Shown: positions 1-7,981, counted from the stretch's first letter. The stretch: DNA of 36,744 nt from Actinomycetes bacterium (GCA_021846845.1 JAJZWB010000023.1:1-36744); one strand, 5' to 3'. Translations and numbers: made by a program. The notes: generated by a model from the sequence alone, not told the origin.

Positions 1-85
1 GTTCCCGGCGTATGTGAGGTCGGGCGCGCCCGGACACAGCGCGCTGAGGCGGGCGGTTGGCGTCGTGCGCATGTCCGGTGGGGAT

Positions 86-173
86 GCCGGGCTGGTCACG
101 CGGGGGTGCCGGGCTGGTCACGCGGGGGTGCCGGGCTGGTCACGCGGGGTTGCCGGGCTGGTCACGCGGGGTT
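86..173. repeat. Tandem repeat, 22-bp unit x 4
   Basis: Four head-to-tail copies of a 22-bp GC-rich unit beginning GCCGGGCTGG. Copies 1 and 2 are identical; copies 3 and 4 differ from them by one base near the 3' end. It lies in the otherwise featureless stretch 1-354. Open frames cross it in all phases, as expected at this GC content, but none gives a recognisable protein. Confidence 0.9.
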
Positions 174-354
174 GCCGCGCGCATCGCCATGGGCGTGGCG
201 TGCGCGCATGCAGCCTGTTCCAGATCGGGATCGCTGCCTGCGATCTGGCCCGTCAGCACCATCAGGCGTCCGATCTGTCCCGAATCGAGCCGTCGGCTTT
301 CGATTTGGAGCAGCCCGGCTGCTCGGATGCAAGGCTGCGCGGATACCCGGCTGC

Positions 355-381
355 TCAAATCTGGCGGCCGTCAGCCGATCA
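355..381 (+). promoter_or_regulatory. Sigma-28-type promoter upstream of orf77-fliS
   Basis: TCAAATCT at 355-362, an 11-base spacer, then GCCGATCA at 374-381. The FliA/SigD/WhiG consensus is TAAAGTTT-N11-GCCGATAA, so the -10 matches 7 of 8 and the -35 keeps T-x-A-A. The ATG of the next small ORF is at 390, only 8 bases beyond the -10, so the transcript may be leaderless. No primer-extension data; inferred from sequence only. Confidence 0.55.
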
Positions 382-389
382 CAGCGGCC

Positions 390-623
390 ATGAGCCGCGA
401 TAGGTCCCGTTCTGCGCGGGGGAGCGTCCAGGTCGGACCTCCCCGGAGCCCGTCTCGCCGCTCGGCGGCGGGCCAGGTCTCCGCGAGCACCGCGCGGACT
501 GGCCTGTCGGGCATCGGGTGGACGGGTGCGTCGGCCGGGCATATCGCGGCCCCGGCGGGCGGGCTGGCCGAAACGGCCGAGACACTGCAGAGCATCGTGC
601 GCCAGCTGGAGCTGGCCGCCTAG
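390..623 (+). CDS. Small unknown protein (77 aa) with chemoreceptor-like C-terminal tail
   Basis: I do not recognise this as a named family. The start at ATG 390 is chosen because it sits 8 bases after a sigma-28-type -10 box; there is no Shine-Dalgarno sequence, so a leaderless mRNA is possible. The first ~55 residues are Arg/Ser/Ala/Gly-rich and probably disordered. The last ~18 residues (LAETAETLQSIVRQLEL) look like the amphipathic tail that ends many methyl-accepting chemotaxis proteins. It could be a genuine small flagellar-regulon protein or the remnant of a decayed chemoreceptor gene. The stop at 621-623 is 15 bases before fliS, and the stop region carries the fliS ribosome binding site, so the two are probably cotranscribed. 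The frame stays open upstream to base 18, but that part runs through the tandem repeat and looks non-coding. Confidence 0.4.
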   Translation: MSRDRSRSARGSVQVGPPRSPSRRSAAGQVSASTARTGLSGIGWTGASAGHIAAPAGGLAETAETLQSIVRQLELAA

Positions 624-638
624 GAGGAACCTGACCAG

Positions 639-1022
639 ATGAGCGCCTTCGCCTCCCCCGTCAAGACGCCGGACGCCTACCGTGTGAGCGCCGTGCTGAC
701 CGCCTCGCACGGGGAGATGATCGTGATGCTCTACGACGGCGCCCGGCGGTTTCTGCACCAGGCTGGGCTGGCGATGAGCGACGGCCAGACCGTCCTTGCG
801 CACAACAAGCTGACGGGGGCGGAGGAGATCATCCGTCACCTGCGCGGCACGCTGGATATGCAGCAGGGGCAGCTGCCCGAGCGCCTGCTGGCGATCTACA
901 CGTTCTCGCTCGATCACCTGCGCCGGGCGCGGATCGAGCGGGATCCGACCAAGATCGCGCAGGTGTCGGAGCTCCTCGGGAGCCTGCGCGACGCTTGGGC
1001 GGCCGTCGCCGAGGCGTCGTGA
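639..1022 (+). CDS. fliS: Flagellin export chaperone FliS
   Basis: A cytoplasmic chaperone that binds the C-terminus of newly made flagellin, keeps it unfolded and delivers it to the export gate. The 127 residues are the normal FliS length. The family pattern is visible: an early AYR motif (residues 12-14), the helix EMIVMLYDGARRFL, the segment HNKLTGAEEIIRHLRGTLD, and a final helix with LLGSLRDAW. A strong ribosome binding site (AGGAGG, 623-628 region) precedes the ATG. The stop overlaps the GTG start of the fliT-like gene (GTGA), so the two are translationally coupled. FliD, which usually precedes fliS, is not upstream within the window. Confidence 0.93.
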   Translation: MSAFASPVKTPDAYRVSAVLTASHGEMIVMLYDGARRFLHQAGLAMSDGQTVLAHNKLTGAEEIIRHLRGTLDMQQGQLPERLLAIYTFSLDHLRRARIERDPTKIAQVSELLGSLRDAWAAVAEAS

Positions 1023-1369
1023 GCGACGGTCCCGGCATCTCGCACGGCGACCCGGTCGCCCCCTACGAGCGGATCGCGACGCTCATCGAGCGTGAGCTCC
1101 AGCTGGTGGGCGAGCGGCGGTTCGACGAGTTGCGGGACGTCAGCCTGGAGCGGCTCGCGCTCCAGCACTCCCTTCCGCCGACGCCTCCGGCGCAGGCACA
1201 CGATGAGCTGTTGCGCTGCTGGCGCCTGAACAAGCGGGTGGAGATCGAGCTGCTGCGGGTGCGGGAGCAGTTGCTGCTGGAGCTCGCCCAGGTGGGCCGC
1301 GCACAGCGCGCGGCCGCCGGTTACGCGCCCGTTCGCGGCGGCGGGCGGCGGGTCGCGGCCTCCGCCTGA
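1019..1369 (+). CDS. FliT-like flagellar chaperone / small helical protein
   Basis: The 116-residue protein is mostly helical. It starts at GTG 1019, which overlaps the fliS stop as GTGA; an ATG at 995 lies inside fliS and is less likely. Residues ~15-50 (APYERIATLIERELQLVGERRFDELR) and ~68-100 (AHDELLRCWRLNKRVEIELL) form two long amphipathic helices of the kind seen in FliT/FlgN-type export chaperones. Position directly after fliS is the usual place for fliT. The match is by size, helical pattern and location, not by a diagnostic motif. The C-terminal 20 residues are basic and Gly/Ala-rich. After its stop, about 190 bases without a gene lead to the flgB promoter. Confidence 0.6.
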   Translation: MSDGPGISHGDPVAPYERIATLIERELQLVGERRFDELRDVSLERLALQHSLPPTPPAQAHDELLRCWRLNKRVEIELLRVREQLLLELAQVGRAQRAAAGYAPVRGGGRRVAASA

Positions 1370-1557
1370 CCAGCTCCGGGCGAGCCGCCGCGACGCCCGG
1401 GAGAGCCGCGGCAACGGGCTGCTGCGGCCGGGATCGATGGCGCGTGGTCGGTGAGGCTCGGGCGAGGTGTGTCGGGTCGGCCGGCCCTGAGGAGGGATCG
1501 CCGCGACATGGGGCATGCGGTCGGCGATCCCAGGCCGTGCGCCGCGTCAGCCGGCTC

Positions 1558-1584
1558 TAAAGGGATCGCCGCGGCGGCCGACAA
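1558..1584 (+). promoter_or_regulatory. Sigma-28-type promoter for the flgB operon
   Basis: TAAAGGGA at 1558-1565, an 11-base spacer, then GCCGACAA at 1577-1584; the -10 matches 7 of 8 and the -35 has a perfect TAAAG. The expected start of transcription is about 1590-1592. This is the best-looking element for the hook-basal-body operon. It is notable because in enterics those genes use a different promoter class. Sequence inference only. Confidence 0.65.
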
Positions 1585-1651
1585 CAGGAGTGACCGCATG
1601 GAGCGGTCACCGGATGGCCCAGGGAGGGCCAGTGCGACCAGACCTTCCCTC

Positions 1652-2008
1652 ATGTCCATTCTCGACACGACCCAACTCGCCCTCGAGTCAGCGATGAGCG
1701 GCTCGGCCCTGCGCCAGACGCTGCTCACCAACAACCTCGCCAACGCCAACACCCCCGGCTACAAGCCGCAGGACGTCAACTTCCAGGGCACGCTTGCAAG
1801 CGCGATGGCGACCGGCCAGTCGCCGACCTCGGTCCAGTACACCCCGTACACGGTGCAGAGCACCGTGAGCGCCGACGGCAACGGGGTCAACGCCGAGCAG
1901 ACCTCCGCGCAGCTGGCCTCCAACGGCCTGCTCTACGAGGACCTGACCGCGGTCGCGGCGCAGCGTGAGCAGATCCTCCTGTACGCGATCGGCGGGCCCG
2001 GCGCATGA
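1652..2008 (+). CDS. flgB: Flagellar basal-body rod protein FlgB
   Basis: Proximal rod subunit, exported by the flagellar type III apparatus without a cleaved signal. The 118 residues contain the N-terminal rod/hook helix with SALRQTLLTNNLANANTPGY at ~16-35, the classic NNLANANTPGYK motif, and a C-terminal helix with LYEDLTAVAAQREQILLYAI. I chose ATG 1652 because family members begin just before the ILD segment. An in-frame ATG at 1598 has a better ribosome binding site (CAGGAG) and would add 18 residues. A hairpin can form between 1621-1628 and 1643-1650, just upstream of the chosen start. The stop overlaps flgC as ATGA. Confidence 0.92.
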   Translation: MSILDTTQLALESAMSGSALRQTLLTNNLANANTPGYKPQDVNFQGTLASAMATGQSPTSVQYTPYTVQSTVSADGNGVNAEQTSAQLASNGLLYEDLTAVAAQREQILLYAIGGPGA

Positions 2009-2445
2009 GCTTCTTCGACGCGATCGACATCGCGGCCAGCGGCCTCACGGCCGAGCGCACGCGGATGGACGTGACGGCCGAGAACCTCGCCAACGCGCAG
2101 ACCACGAACGGCCCCGGCGGCCAGCCCTACCGCCGCCAGGAGGTCGTCCTGCAGTCCGTCGGCGGCTCGCAGTTCCAGACCACGCTCGCGGGCGCGATGG
2201 GAGGCTCGCCGACGCCCGGCGGCGTGCAGGTCGCCGGCATCGTCGCCGACCCGACTCCGGACCAGCTCGTCTACGACCCCGGCAACCCGGCCGCCAACGC
2301 CCAGGGATATGTCCGGATGCCAAACGTCAACCCCGTCACCGAGATGACAGACCTGATCGACGAAGCCGACTCATACCAGGCTGACGTGACCGCGATGCAA
2401 ACCGCGAAGACGATGTTCACCAAGACGCTGGGCCTGCTCAAATGA
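2005..2445 (+). CDS. flgC: Flagellar basal-body rod protein FlgC
   Basis: Proximal rod subunit that stacks with FlgB between MS ring and hook. The 146 residues show the N-terminal flg_bb_rod motif (IAASGLTAERTRMDVTAENLAN, residues ~8-29) and the family C-terminus with PNVNPVTEMTDLIDEADSYQADVTAMQTAK. That is the usual VNPVxEMxxLIxAxRxYxANxxA pattern in slightly altered form. Length is normal. The start overlaps the flgB stop and its own stop overlaps the fliE start (ATGA both times), which fits tight operon coupling. Confidence 0.95.
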   Translation: MSFFDAIDIAASGLTAERTRMDVTAENLANAQTTNGPGGQPYRRQEVVLQSVGGSQFQTTLAGAMGGSPTPGGVQVAGIVADPTPDQLVYDPGNPAANAQGYVRMPNVNPVTEMTDLIDEADSYQADVTAMQTAKTMFTKTLGLLK

Positions 2446-2777
2446 TCCCCGCCATCTCAGGCGTCATCGGACCGCTTGGAGCGTCGGAGTGGAGCGTCGG
2501 CTCGCTGAGCGGCTCGGGCGCCACGAACGCCGGCGGCGTAAGCGGCTCGGGCTCGGGCGGCGGGTTCGGCGGCGCGCTCGCCAACGCGCTCAACTCGCTG
2601 GAGGCCAGCCAGGCGAACGCCACGAGCGCGGCGCAGGCCCTCGCCACCGGTCAGGCCGCCGATCCGACCAAGGCGATCACGGCGGTCGAGAACGCGTCGC
2701 TGTCGATGGACTTCGCGGCCCAGATCCGCAACCAGCTGAACACCGCGGCCACCACGATCTTCTCGACCCAGGTCTAG
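2442..2777 (+). CDS. fliE: Flagellar hook-basal body complex protein FliE
   Basis: FliE joins the MS ring to the rod and helps to open the export gate. The protein has 111 residues. The first half is Gly/Ser-rich (GSGSGGGFGGALANALNSLEASQ). The conserved C-terminal helix carries VENASLSMDFAAQIRNQLNTAATTIFSTQV, matching the family pattern KAxLSLQxxxQIRNKLVxAYxEIMxMQV. It sits in the standard flgB-flgC-fliE-fliF order. The start is coupled to flgC by ATGA, and fliF follows after 3 bases. Confidence 0.93.
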   Translation: MIPAISGVIGPLGASEWSVGSLSGSGATNAGGVSGSGSGGGFGGALANALNSLEASQANATSAAQALATGQAADPTKAITAVENASLSMDFAAQIRNQLNTAATTIFSTQV

Positions 2778-2780
2778 CCC

Positions 2781-4310
2781 GTGTCCGACCTCGGCGCAAC
2801 GATCAAGAACCTGTCGCCCAAGGGCTGGGCGATGATCGGCGGGTCCGTGCTCATCGGGATCGTGTTCCTGGTGATCGTCATGCAGATGGCCTCCGCGCCC
2901 AGCTACACGACGCTGATGGCCGGGATCGACCCATCCCAGACGGGGAAGATCACCTCCACGCTGTCGGCCCAGGGCATCGCCTATCAGCTGCAGAACAACG
3001 GCACCGCGATCGCCGTCCAGCCGAGCCAGACCGCGCAGGCCCGGGTCGCGCTCGCGACCGCCGGGCTGCTGACCACCCAGCAGCCGGGGTTCTCGCTGAT
3101 GAACAGCCAGTCTCTGGGACAGAGCAACTTCCAGCAGCAGGTGACCTACGAGCGCGCGCTCGAGGGCCAGCTGGCATCGACGATCGACACGATCAACGGC
3201 GTCTCCTCGGCCGTCGTCAACCTGGTGCTGCCCAACAGCCAGAACCAGCTCTTCTCAAACGTCGCGCAGCCCGCGACCGCCTCGGTGCTGCTCGGGTCCA
3301 ACTCGCTGGGCGCATCCTCGATCCGCGGGATCGCGCAGCTGGTCTCCTCCAGCGTCCCCGGGCTGGCACTCGACAAGGTCACCATCACCGGCGCCGACGG
3401 CAGCCTGCTCTGGCCGGCGCCGGCGGGCGACTCGGGCAGCCAGCTGCTGGCACAGGACGCGGCTCAGCAGCGTTACAACGAGGTCATGTCCAACGAGGCC
3501 AACGCGATGCTCGCGCAGACGCTCGGGCCCGGCAAGGCGCAGGTGATGGTCAGCGCCAACCTGAACGCCAACCAGACCACCCAGGACACGCTCACCTACG
3601 CCAAGAAGGGCGTGCCGCTGACCCAGCAGATATCGACCGAGTCGCTCAAGGGCGGCGGCGCGGCGCCCGGCGGGGTGGCCGGGACAGCCACCAACATCCC
3701 CGGCTACGCCGCGACCGGTGGCGCCAACTCCAGCTACAACAACAAGACGACCAACACCACCTTCGGGGTGGACAAGACGATCACGCACACGGTCGTGGCG
3801 CCGGGGGCGGTCAACAATCAGACGATCTCGGTGCTGATCGACAAGTCGGTCCCCGCGTCGGCGCTGCCGGCGATCAAGGCCGCGGTCGAGAACGCGGTCG
3901 GCTTCAACCCCAAGCGCGACAAGATCTCCATCGGCCAGCTGACGTTCGCCAAGCAGCCGGTCGCGGCCGCGCCCACGGCCTCCTCGACCAGCTCGATGCT
4001 CAGCTACGCCAAGTACGGGCTGGCGGGGCTCGGCTCGCTCATCTTCCTCGTGCTGACCACCCGGATGCTGCGCAGGCGCGAACGCGAGACGGTCGCCGGC
4101 CAGCCGACCTGGCTGCGCGAGCTGGAGGCGCCGCGTTCGCTGGCTTCGCTCGAGCGCCGCCAGCAGCAGCTCGCGGCCTCCACCGAGGAGCAGCAGGTCC
4201 ACGCCCTGCGCCCGGCGGTCAACGTCGCCAGGCGGCAGGTGGAGGATCTGGTCCAGCGCGATCCCGAGCGCGTCGCGCAGCAGGTGCGCGCCTGGATGGC
4301 CGAGGACTGA
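2781..4310 (+). CDS. fliF: Flagellar MS-ring protein FliF
   Basis: FliF forms the membrane ring on which the rod, C ring and export gate are built. The 509 residues include a first transmembrane segment (~16-36, MIGGSVLIGIVFLVIVMQM), ring-building motifs with YTTLMAGIDPSQTGKI and VALATAGL (~45-95), a long periplasmic part, and a second transmembrane segment at ~411-428 (YGLAGLGSLIFLVLTT). The cytoplasmic tail after ~470 (VNVARRQVEDLVQRDPERVAQQVRAWM) is the FliG-binding helix. The start is GTG 2781; ATG alternatives lie inside the first membrane segment. A Gly/Asn/Thr-rich stretch at ~290-325 is where this family is usually disordered. Confidence 0.95.
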   Translation: MSDLGATIKNLSPKGWAMIGGSVLIGIVFLVIVMQMASAPSYTTLMAGIDPSQTGKITSTLSAQGIAYQLQNNGTAIAVQPSQTAQARVALATAGLLTTQQPGFSLMNSQSLGQSNFQQQVTYERALEGQLASTIDTINGVSSAVVNLVLPNSQNQLFSNVAQPATASVLLGSNSLGASSIRGIAQLVSSSVPGLALDKVTITGADGSLLWPAPAGDSGSQLLAQDAAQQRYNEVMSNEANAMLAQTLGPGKAQVMVSANLNANQTTQDTLTYAKKGVPLTQQISTESLKGGGAAPGGVAGTATNIPGYAATGGANSSYNNKTTNTTFGVDKTITHTVVAPGAVNNQTISVLIDKSVPASALPAIKAAVENAVGFNPKRDKISIGQLTFAKQPVAAAPTASSTSSMLSYAKYGLAGLGSLIFLVLTTRMLRRRERETVAGQPTWLRELEAPRSLASLERRQQQLAASTEEQQVHALRPAVNVARRQVEDLVQRDPERVAQQVRAWMAED

Positions 4311-4315
4311 GCCGG

Positions 4316-5353
4316 ATGGCCGTCGAGGTCTACAAGCCCGCCGGCTCCCTGTCGCTGAGCAAGATCAAGGGCCGCCAGAAGGCGGCCGTGCTGCTCGTCT
4401 CGATCGGGACCGAGCGCGCCGCGCAGGTGTTCGAGCGCCTGCGCGACGACGAGATCGAGACCCTCTCGCTGGAGATGGCCAAGCTCCAGTTCCTGGAGCC
4501 GGGGGTGGCCGACGGGGTCCTGGACGAGATGGCCGCGACGGTCGAAGCCTACGACTCGCTCAACGCCGGCGGCGTCGAGTACGCGCGCGAGGTGCTGGAG
4601 CGGGCGCTCGGACCCGAGCGCGCGAAGGAGATCATCGGCCGGCTGGCGAGCGTGATCGAGAAGCGCCCGTTCGAGTTCCTGCGCCGGACGCCGCCCGAGC
4701 AGGTCGTCACGTTCCTGCGCAACGAGTCGCCGCAGACGGTCGCGCTCGTGATCGCCAACCTGCACACGACGCTCGCCGCGCAGGTGCTGTCGAGCCTGCC
4801 CGACTCCGAGCAGCCGGAGATCGCGCTGCGGATCGCGAGGATGAGCGAGACCAGCCCGGATGTCGTCAAGCAGGTCGAGGCGGTGATGCGCCAGAAGCTC
4901 GCCAACATCGTCCAGCAGGACTTCTCGGCGGCGGGCGGGGTCAAGTCGCTGGCCGAGATCCTCAACCACGCGGACCGCTCGACCGAGCGCAACGTGCTCG
5001 ACTCGATCACGGAGACCGACGAGAGCCTGGGCGCCGAGGTCCGGCGACTGCTGTTCATCTTCGAGGACATCACCAAGCTTGACGATCGCTCGATCCAGCT
5101 GATCCTGCGCGAGGCGGACCAGAAGGACCTGGCGCTCGCGCTGCGCGGGGTCGGCGACGACGTCAAGGACCGGATCCTCTCCAACATGTCCGAGCGCGGC
5201 GCGCAGATGCTGGTGGAGGAGATGGAGTACCAGCCTCCGCAGCGCAAGCGCGACATCGAGGAGGCCCAGGGGCGCGTGGTCGCGATCGTGCGCAAGCTGG
5301 AGGAGTCAGGTGCCGTCGTCCTCTCCCGTTCCGATGACGACATCGTCTACTGA
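4316..5353 (+). CDS. fliG: Flagellar motor switch protein FliG
   Basis: Rotor protein of the C ring that meets the stator and generates torque. The 345 residues start at ATG 4316, five bases after the fliF stop. Features seen: N-terminal FliF-binding domain (KIKGRQKAAVLLVSIGTERAAQVFERL); the middle domain motif RNESPQTVALVIANL, in which the usual EHPQ is ESPQ; and the C-terminal torque helix with ADQKDLALALRGVGDDVKDRILSNMSERG, which keeps the alternating charged residues. The reading frame is open far upstream through fliF, but that part is an artefact of high GC. The 3' end overlaps fliH by about 44 bases. Confidence 0.95.
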   Translation: MAVEVYKPAGSLSLSKIKGRQKAAVLLVSIGTERAAQVFERLRDDEIETLSLEMAKLQFLEPGVADGVLDEMAATVEAYDSLNAGGVEYAREVLERALGPERAKEIIGRLASVIEKRPFEFLRRTPPEQVVTFLRNESPQTVALVIANLHTTLAAQVLSSLPDSEQPEIALRIARMSETSPDVVKQVEAVMRQKLANIVQQDFSAAGGVKSLAEILNHADRSTERNVLDSITETDESLGAEVRRLLFIFEDITKLDDRSIQLILREADQKDLALALRGVGDDVKDRILSNMSERGAQMLVEEMEYQPPQRKRDIEEAQGRVVAIVRKLEESGAVVLSRSDDDIVY

Positions 5354-5999
5354 GTCCGCGGCCGCGACCGTCGAGGCCTACACGTTCCGGCAGCTTGAGG
5401 CGCCGGCTGGAAGGACCGGGCGTGCGACCGACGTCCTCGCGGCAGCGCATGCGGAGGCCGACCAGATCCGGGCCGCGGCGCGCTCCATGGGAGAGGCGGA
5501 GGGACGGGCGGCGGCGGAGGCCGCGGCCCGTGCGCAGCTCGAGCCGGCGCTGCGCGCGGCGGCCGCGGCCGCGGCCGCGCTGGAGCAGCTCGCCGACGCG
5601 GTGACGGCCGAGCTCGAGCACGATGCGGTCGGGCTCGCGCTGCGGCTCGCCGAGCAGATCGTCGCCGGCGCGATCGACGTCGAGCCCGAGCGGCTGGTGG
5701 AGATCGCCGCGCAGGCGCTGCGCCGGATCCGAGATCGCCGCAGCGTCACGCTGGTCGTCAATCCGGCCGACCTGGAGCTGCTGTCGGGCTCGGTCTCGGC
5801 GCTGCGCGCAGCGCTCGGCGGCATCGAGCAGCTTTCGGTCCAGGCCGACCGCCGGGTCGGACGGGGCGGGGTGCTGGCGCGGACCGAGGATGGCGAGATC
5901 GACGCGTCGCTCGAAGCCCAGCTCGCGCGCGCCCGGGAGGTCGTAGCGGCTCAGCTCGGCCGCGCCGCTTCCGACGGCCCGGACGGCGATGAGAGCTGA
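5310..5999 (+). CDS. fliH: Flagellar assembly protein FliH
   Basis: FliH dimers regulate the export ATPase FliI and tether it to the C ring. The protein has 229 residues from GTG 5310; ATG 5334 is an equally good alternative, giving 221. The N-terminal third is Ala/Glu-rich and helical (AEADQIRAAARSMGEAEGRAAAEAAARAQLEPAL), as in FliH. The C-terminal domain carries LRLAEQIVAGAIDVEPERLVEIAAQALRRI, VTLVVNPADLELL and GRGGVLARTEDGEIDASLEAQL, which closely follow the FliH/YscL pattern. The gene overlaps fliG at one end and fliI (11 bases) at the other. Confidence 0.9.
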   Translation: MPSSSPVPMTTSSTESAAATVEAYTFRQLEAPAGRTGRATDVLAAAHAEADQIRAAARSMGEAEGRAAAEAAARAQLEPALRAAAAAAAALEQLADAVTAELEHDAVGLALRLAEQIVAGAIDVEPERLVEIAAQALRRIRDRRSVTLVVNPADLELLSGSVSALRAALGGIEQLSVQADRRVGRGGVLARTEDGEIDASLEAQLARAREVVAAQLGRAASDGPDGDES

Positions 6000-7461
6000 G
6001 GCGCCGATGCGCCCGGCGCTGGCGCGGGTCTCGCGGGCACTGGCGGACGAGGACCTGGCGCGCCGCCGCGGCCGCGTGCGGGACCTGATCGGGCTGATCA
6101 TCGAGGCGACCGGCCTCCAGGTGGAGATGGGTGAGATCTGCCTCGTGGGCGACGGTCGCGACCGGCCGGCGGTGGCCACCGAGGTGGTCGGCTTCCGCGG
6201 CGGCAGGACGCTGCTGATGCCGCTCGGCGAGCTGGCCGGGATCGGGCCGGGGACCACCGTTGACCCGACCGGGAGCCCGTTCCGGGTCGCGGTCGGGAAC
6301 GCCCTGCTGGGCCGGGTGATCGACGGGCTCGGCCGGCCGCTGGACGGGCTCGGAGAGCTCCAGCCCGTCAGCTGGCGGCGAGCCCAGGCGGCGCCGCCAG
6401 ACGCGCTCAGCCGCCCGCGGATCAGCGAGCGCGTCGGGCTCGGCGTGCGCGCGCTCGACGCGCTGGTCCCGTGCGGCCGCGGCCAGCGGCTCGGGATCTT
6501 CGCCGGCTCGGGCGTCGGCAAGTCCTCGCTGCTGGGGATGATCGCCCGCTCCACGACGGCCGACGTCAACGTGATCGCGCTCGTCGGCGAACGCGGCCGC
6601 GAGGTGCGTGAGTTCATCGAACGTGACCTCGGCGCGGCTCTGGCGCACTCGGTCGTGGTCGTCGCCACGTCGGACCAGCCGGCGCTGGTCCGGATCCAGG
6701 CCGCCTTCACCGCGACCGCGGTCGCCGAGCACTTCCGGGACCGCGGCCGCGACGTGATGCTGATGATGGACTCGGTCACGCGCCTGGCGATGGCCCAGCG
6801 CGAGGTCGGCCTGGCGATCGGCGAGCCACCGGCGACCCGTGGCTACACGCCGAGCGTGTTCGCCCTGCTGCCGCGGCTGCTTGAGCGCGCGGGCAACAGC
6901 CCTGAGGGCTCGATCACCGGCCTCTACACCGTGCTGGTGGACGGTGACGACATGAACGAGCCGATCGCCGACGCGGTCCGCTCGATCCTCGACGGACACG
7001 TGGTCCTGACGCGCTCGCTCGCCCATGCCGGCCACTACCCGGCGATTGACGTGCTCCAGTCGGTCAGCCGCCTGATCGGGGAGATCACCGAACCGGAGGT
7101 GCGCGATGCCGGTCAGCGGCTGCGAGCCGCGCTCGCCGCCTACCGCGAGAAGGAGGACCTGATCTCGATCGGCGCCTACCAGAGCGGCACCGATCCGCTG
7201 CTCGACGCGGCGGTGCTGCTGCGCCCGCGGATCGACGCTTTCCTGCGCCAGCGGGTGCAGGACGCCAGCACCCTCGCCGAGGCCGACGCGCAGCTGCTGG
7301 CGCTCGGAGTCGAGCTGCCCGGCCCTCCCGGCGAGTCGCGCCCTCACGGCGACCCCGACTTCGACGTCCAAGCGCCGGCGCAGATCACGCCGCCGGTGCT
7401 CCCCGTCGGCGCGCCGGTCGGCGCTCCGGCCGCGATCCCGTCCTTCGCCCTGGGCCGATGA
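5989..7461 (+). CDS. fliI: Flagellum-specific export ATPase FliI
   Basis: A cytoplasmic hexameric ATPase, related to the F1 beta subunit, that readies substrates for the flagellar type III gate. The 490 residues include a Walker A (AGSGVGKSS, K178), a Walker B region (VMLMMDSVTRLAMAQREVGL), and the family signature PATRGYTPSVFALLPRLLERAG. The start ATG 5989 overlaps fliH; ATG 6007 is possible. The C-terminus has a ~45-residue Pro/Ala-rich tail beyond the catalytic fold. The stop overlaps the start of a 24-codon ORF that leads into fliJ. Confidence 0.96.
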   Translation: MRAEAPMRPALARVSRALADEDLARRRGRVRDLIGLIIEATGLQVEMGEICLVGDGRDRPAVATEVVGFRGGRTLLMPLGELAGIGPGTTVDPTGSPFRVAVGNALLGRVIDGLGRPLDGLGELQPVSWRRAQAAPPDALSRPRISERVGLGVRALDALVPCGRGQRLGIFAGSGVGKSSLLGMIARSTTADVNVIALVGERGREVREFIERDLGAALAHSVVVVATSDQPALVRIQAAFTATAVAEHFRDRGRDVMLMMDSVTRLAMAQREVGLAIGEPPATRGYTPSVFALLPRLLERAGNSPEGSITGLYTVLVDGDDMNEPIADAVRSILDGHVVLTRSLAHAGHYPAIDVLQSVSRLIGEITEPEVRDAGQRLRAALAAYREKEDLISIGAYQSGTDPLLDAAVLLRPRIDAFLRQRVQDASTLAEADAQLLALGVELPGPPGESRPHGDPDFDVQAPAQITPPVLPVGAPVGAPAAIPSFALGR

Positions 7462-7532
7462 GCGCTCCCGTGTCGAACACCCGTCCAGGCAGTCTGAGCC
7501 CGCTCGCGGGGCGGCCGAGTAACCGACCGTGA
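7458..7532 (+). CDS. Linker mini-ORF between fliI and fliJ (24 aa)
   Basis: ATG 7458 overlaps the fliI stop as ATGA, and the stop TGA (7530-7532) overlaps the GTG start of fliJ as GTGA. The peptide is Ser/Pro/Arg-rich and resembles nothing I know. Its value may lie in handing ribosomes from fliI to fliJ across the gap rather than in the peptide. Chance is possible for a single case, but similar linkers recur in this cluster. Confidence 0.35.
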   Translation: MSAPVSNTRPGSLSPLAGRPSNRP

Positions 7533-7981
7533 CCGGTCCCTCGTACCGATTCAGGCTGGAGCGCGTGCGCGCGCTGCGCGAGCGCGCCGAGGACGCCGCC
7601 AAGCAGGCGTTCGCCTCGGCCATGCAGGAGCGGATCCGCTCCGAGCTGGCGCTGGAGGAGGCCGCCCTGCGGGTCGAGCTCGCGCGGGAGGCCCAGCTTG
7701 CGGCGGCCGTTCAGACCACGACGGCCGCGGAGCTGGTCGCGCGCCAGGCCTACCTGGAGCGCTCCGAGCGGGCCCATCGCGCCAGCCAGGAGGACCTGGG
7801 GCGGTGCGAGATGGCGCTCGAGCAGCGCCGCGGCGAGCTGACCGAGGCCTCGCGGGAGCGCGAGGCTCTGGAGCGCCTCAAGGAGCAGCGGCGGCTCGAG
7901 CACGAGCGCGAGCAGTCGCGAATCGAGGCCCTGACGCTCGATGAGATCGCGCTCAACGGCTTTCGCAGGAGGGCGGCATGA
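7529..7981 (+). CDS. fliJ: Flagellar export protein FliJ
   Basis: FliJ is a small coiled-coil protein that fits into the FliI hexamer like the gamma subunit of F1 and activates the gate. The 150 residues begin with YRFRLERVRALRERAEDAAKQAF, the usual FliJ opening (F-x-L-x-x-V-L-x-x-R). The rest is almost entirely heptad-like, charged and Ala-rich, with LKEQRRLEHEREQSRIEALTLDEIAL near the end. No membrane segment is seen. The GTG start is coupled to the preceding linker ORF, and the end overlaps fliK as ATGA. Confidence 0.88.
   Translation: MTGPSYRFRLERVRALRERAEDAAKQAFASAMQERIRSELALEEAALRVELAREAQLAAAVQTTTAAELVARQAYLERSERAHRASQEDLGRCEMALEQRRGELTEASREREALERLKEQRRLEHEREQSRIEALTLDEIALNGFRRRAA

Noticed and set aside
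86-173. Repeat array considered as a CRISPR
   Set aside because: Units are directly adjacent without spacers, only 22 bp long, and no cas genes are nearby. The same holds for 23585-23672.
14-403. Overlapping open frames at the window start
   Set aside because: They translate the 22-bp tandem repeat in different phases, and no frame resembles a protein until the last part of the 390-623 ORF.
2489-5353. A 954-residue open frame spanning fliE, fliF and fliG
   Set aside because: Only the last 345 codons (from 4316) encode FliG. The rest is an Arg/Gly/Pro-rich shadow of fliE and fliF caused by high GC.
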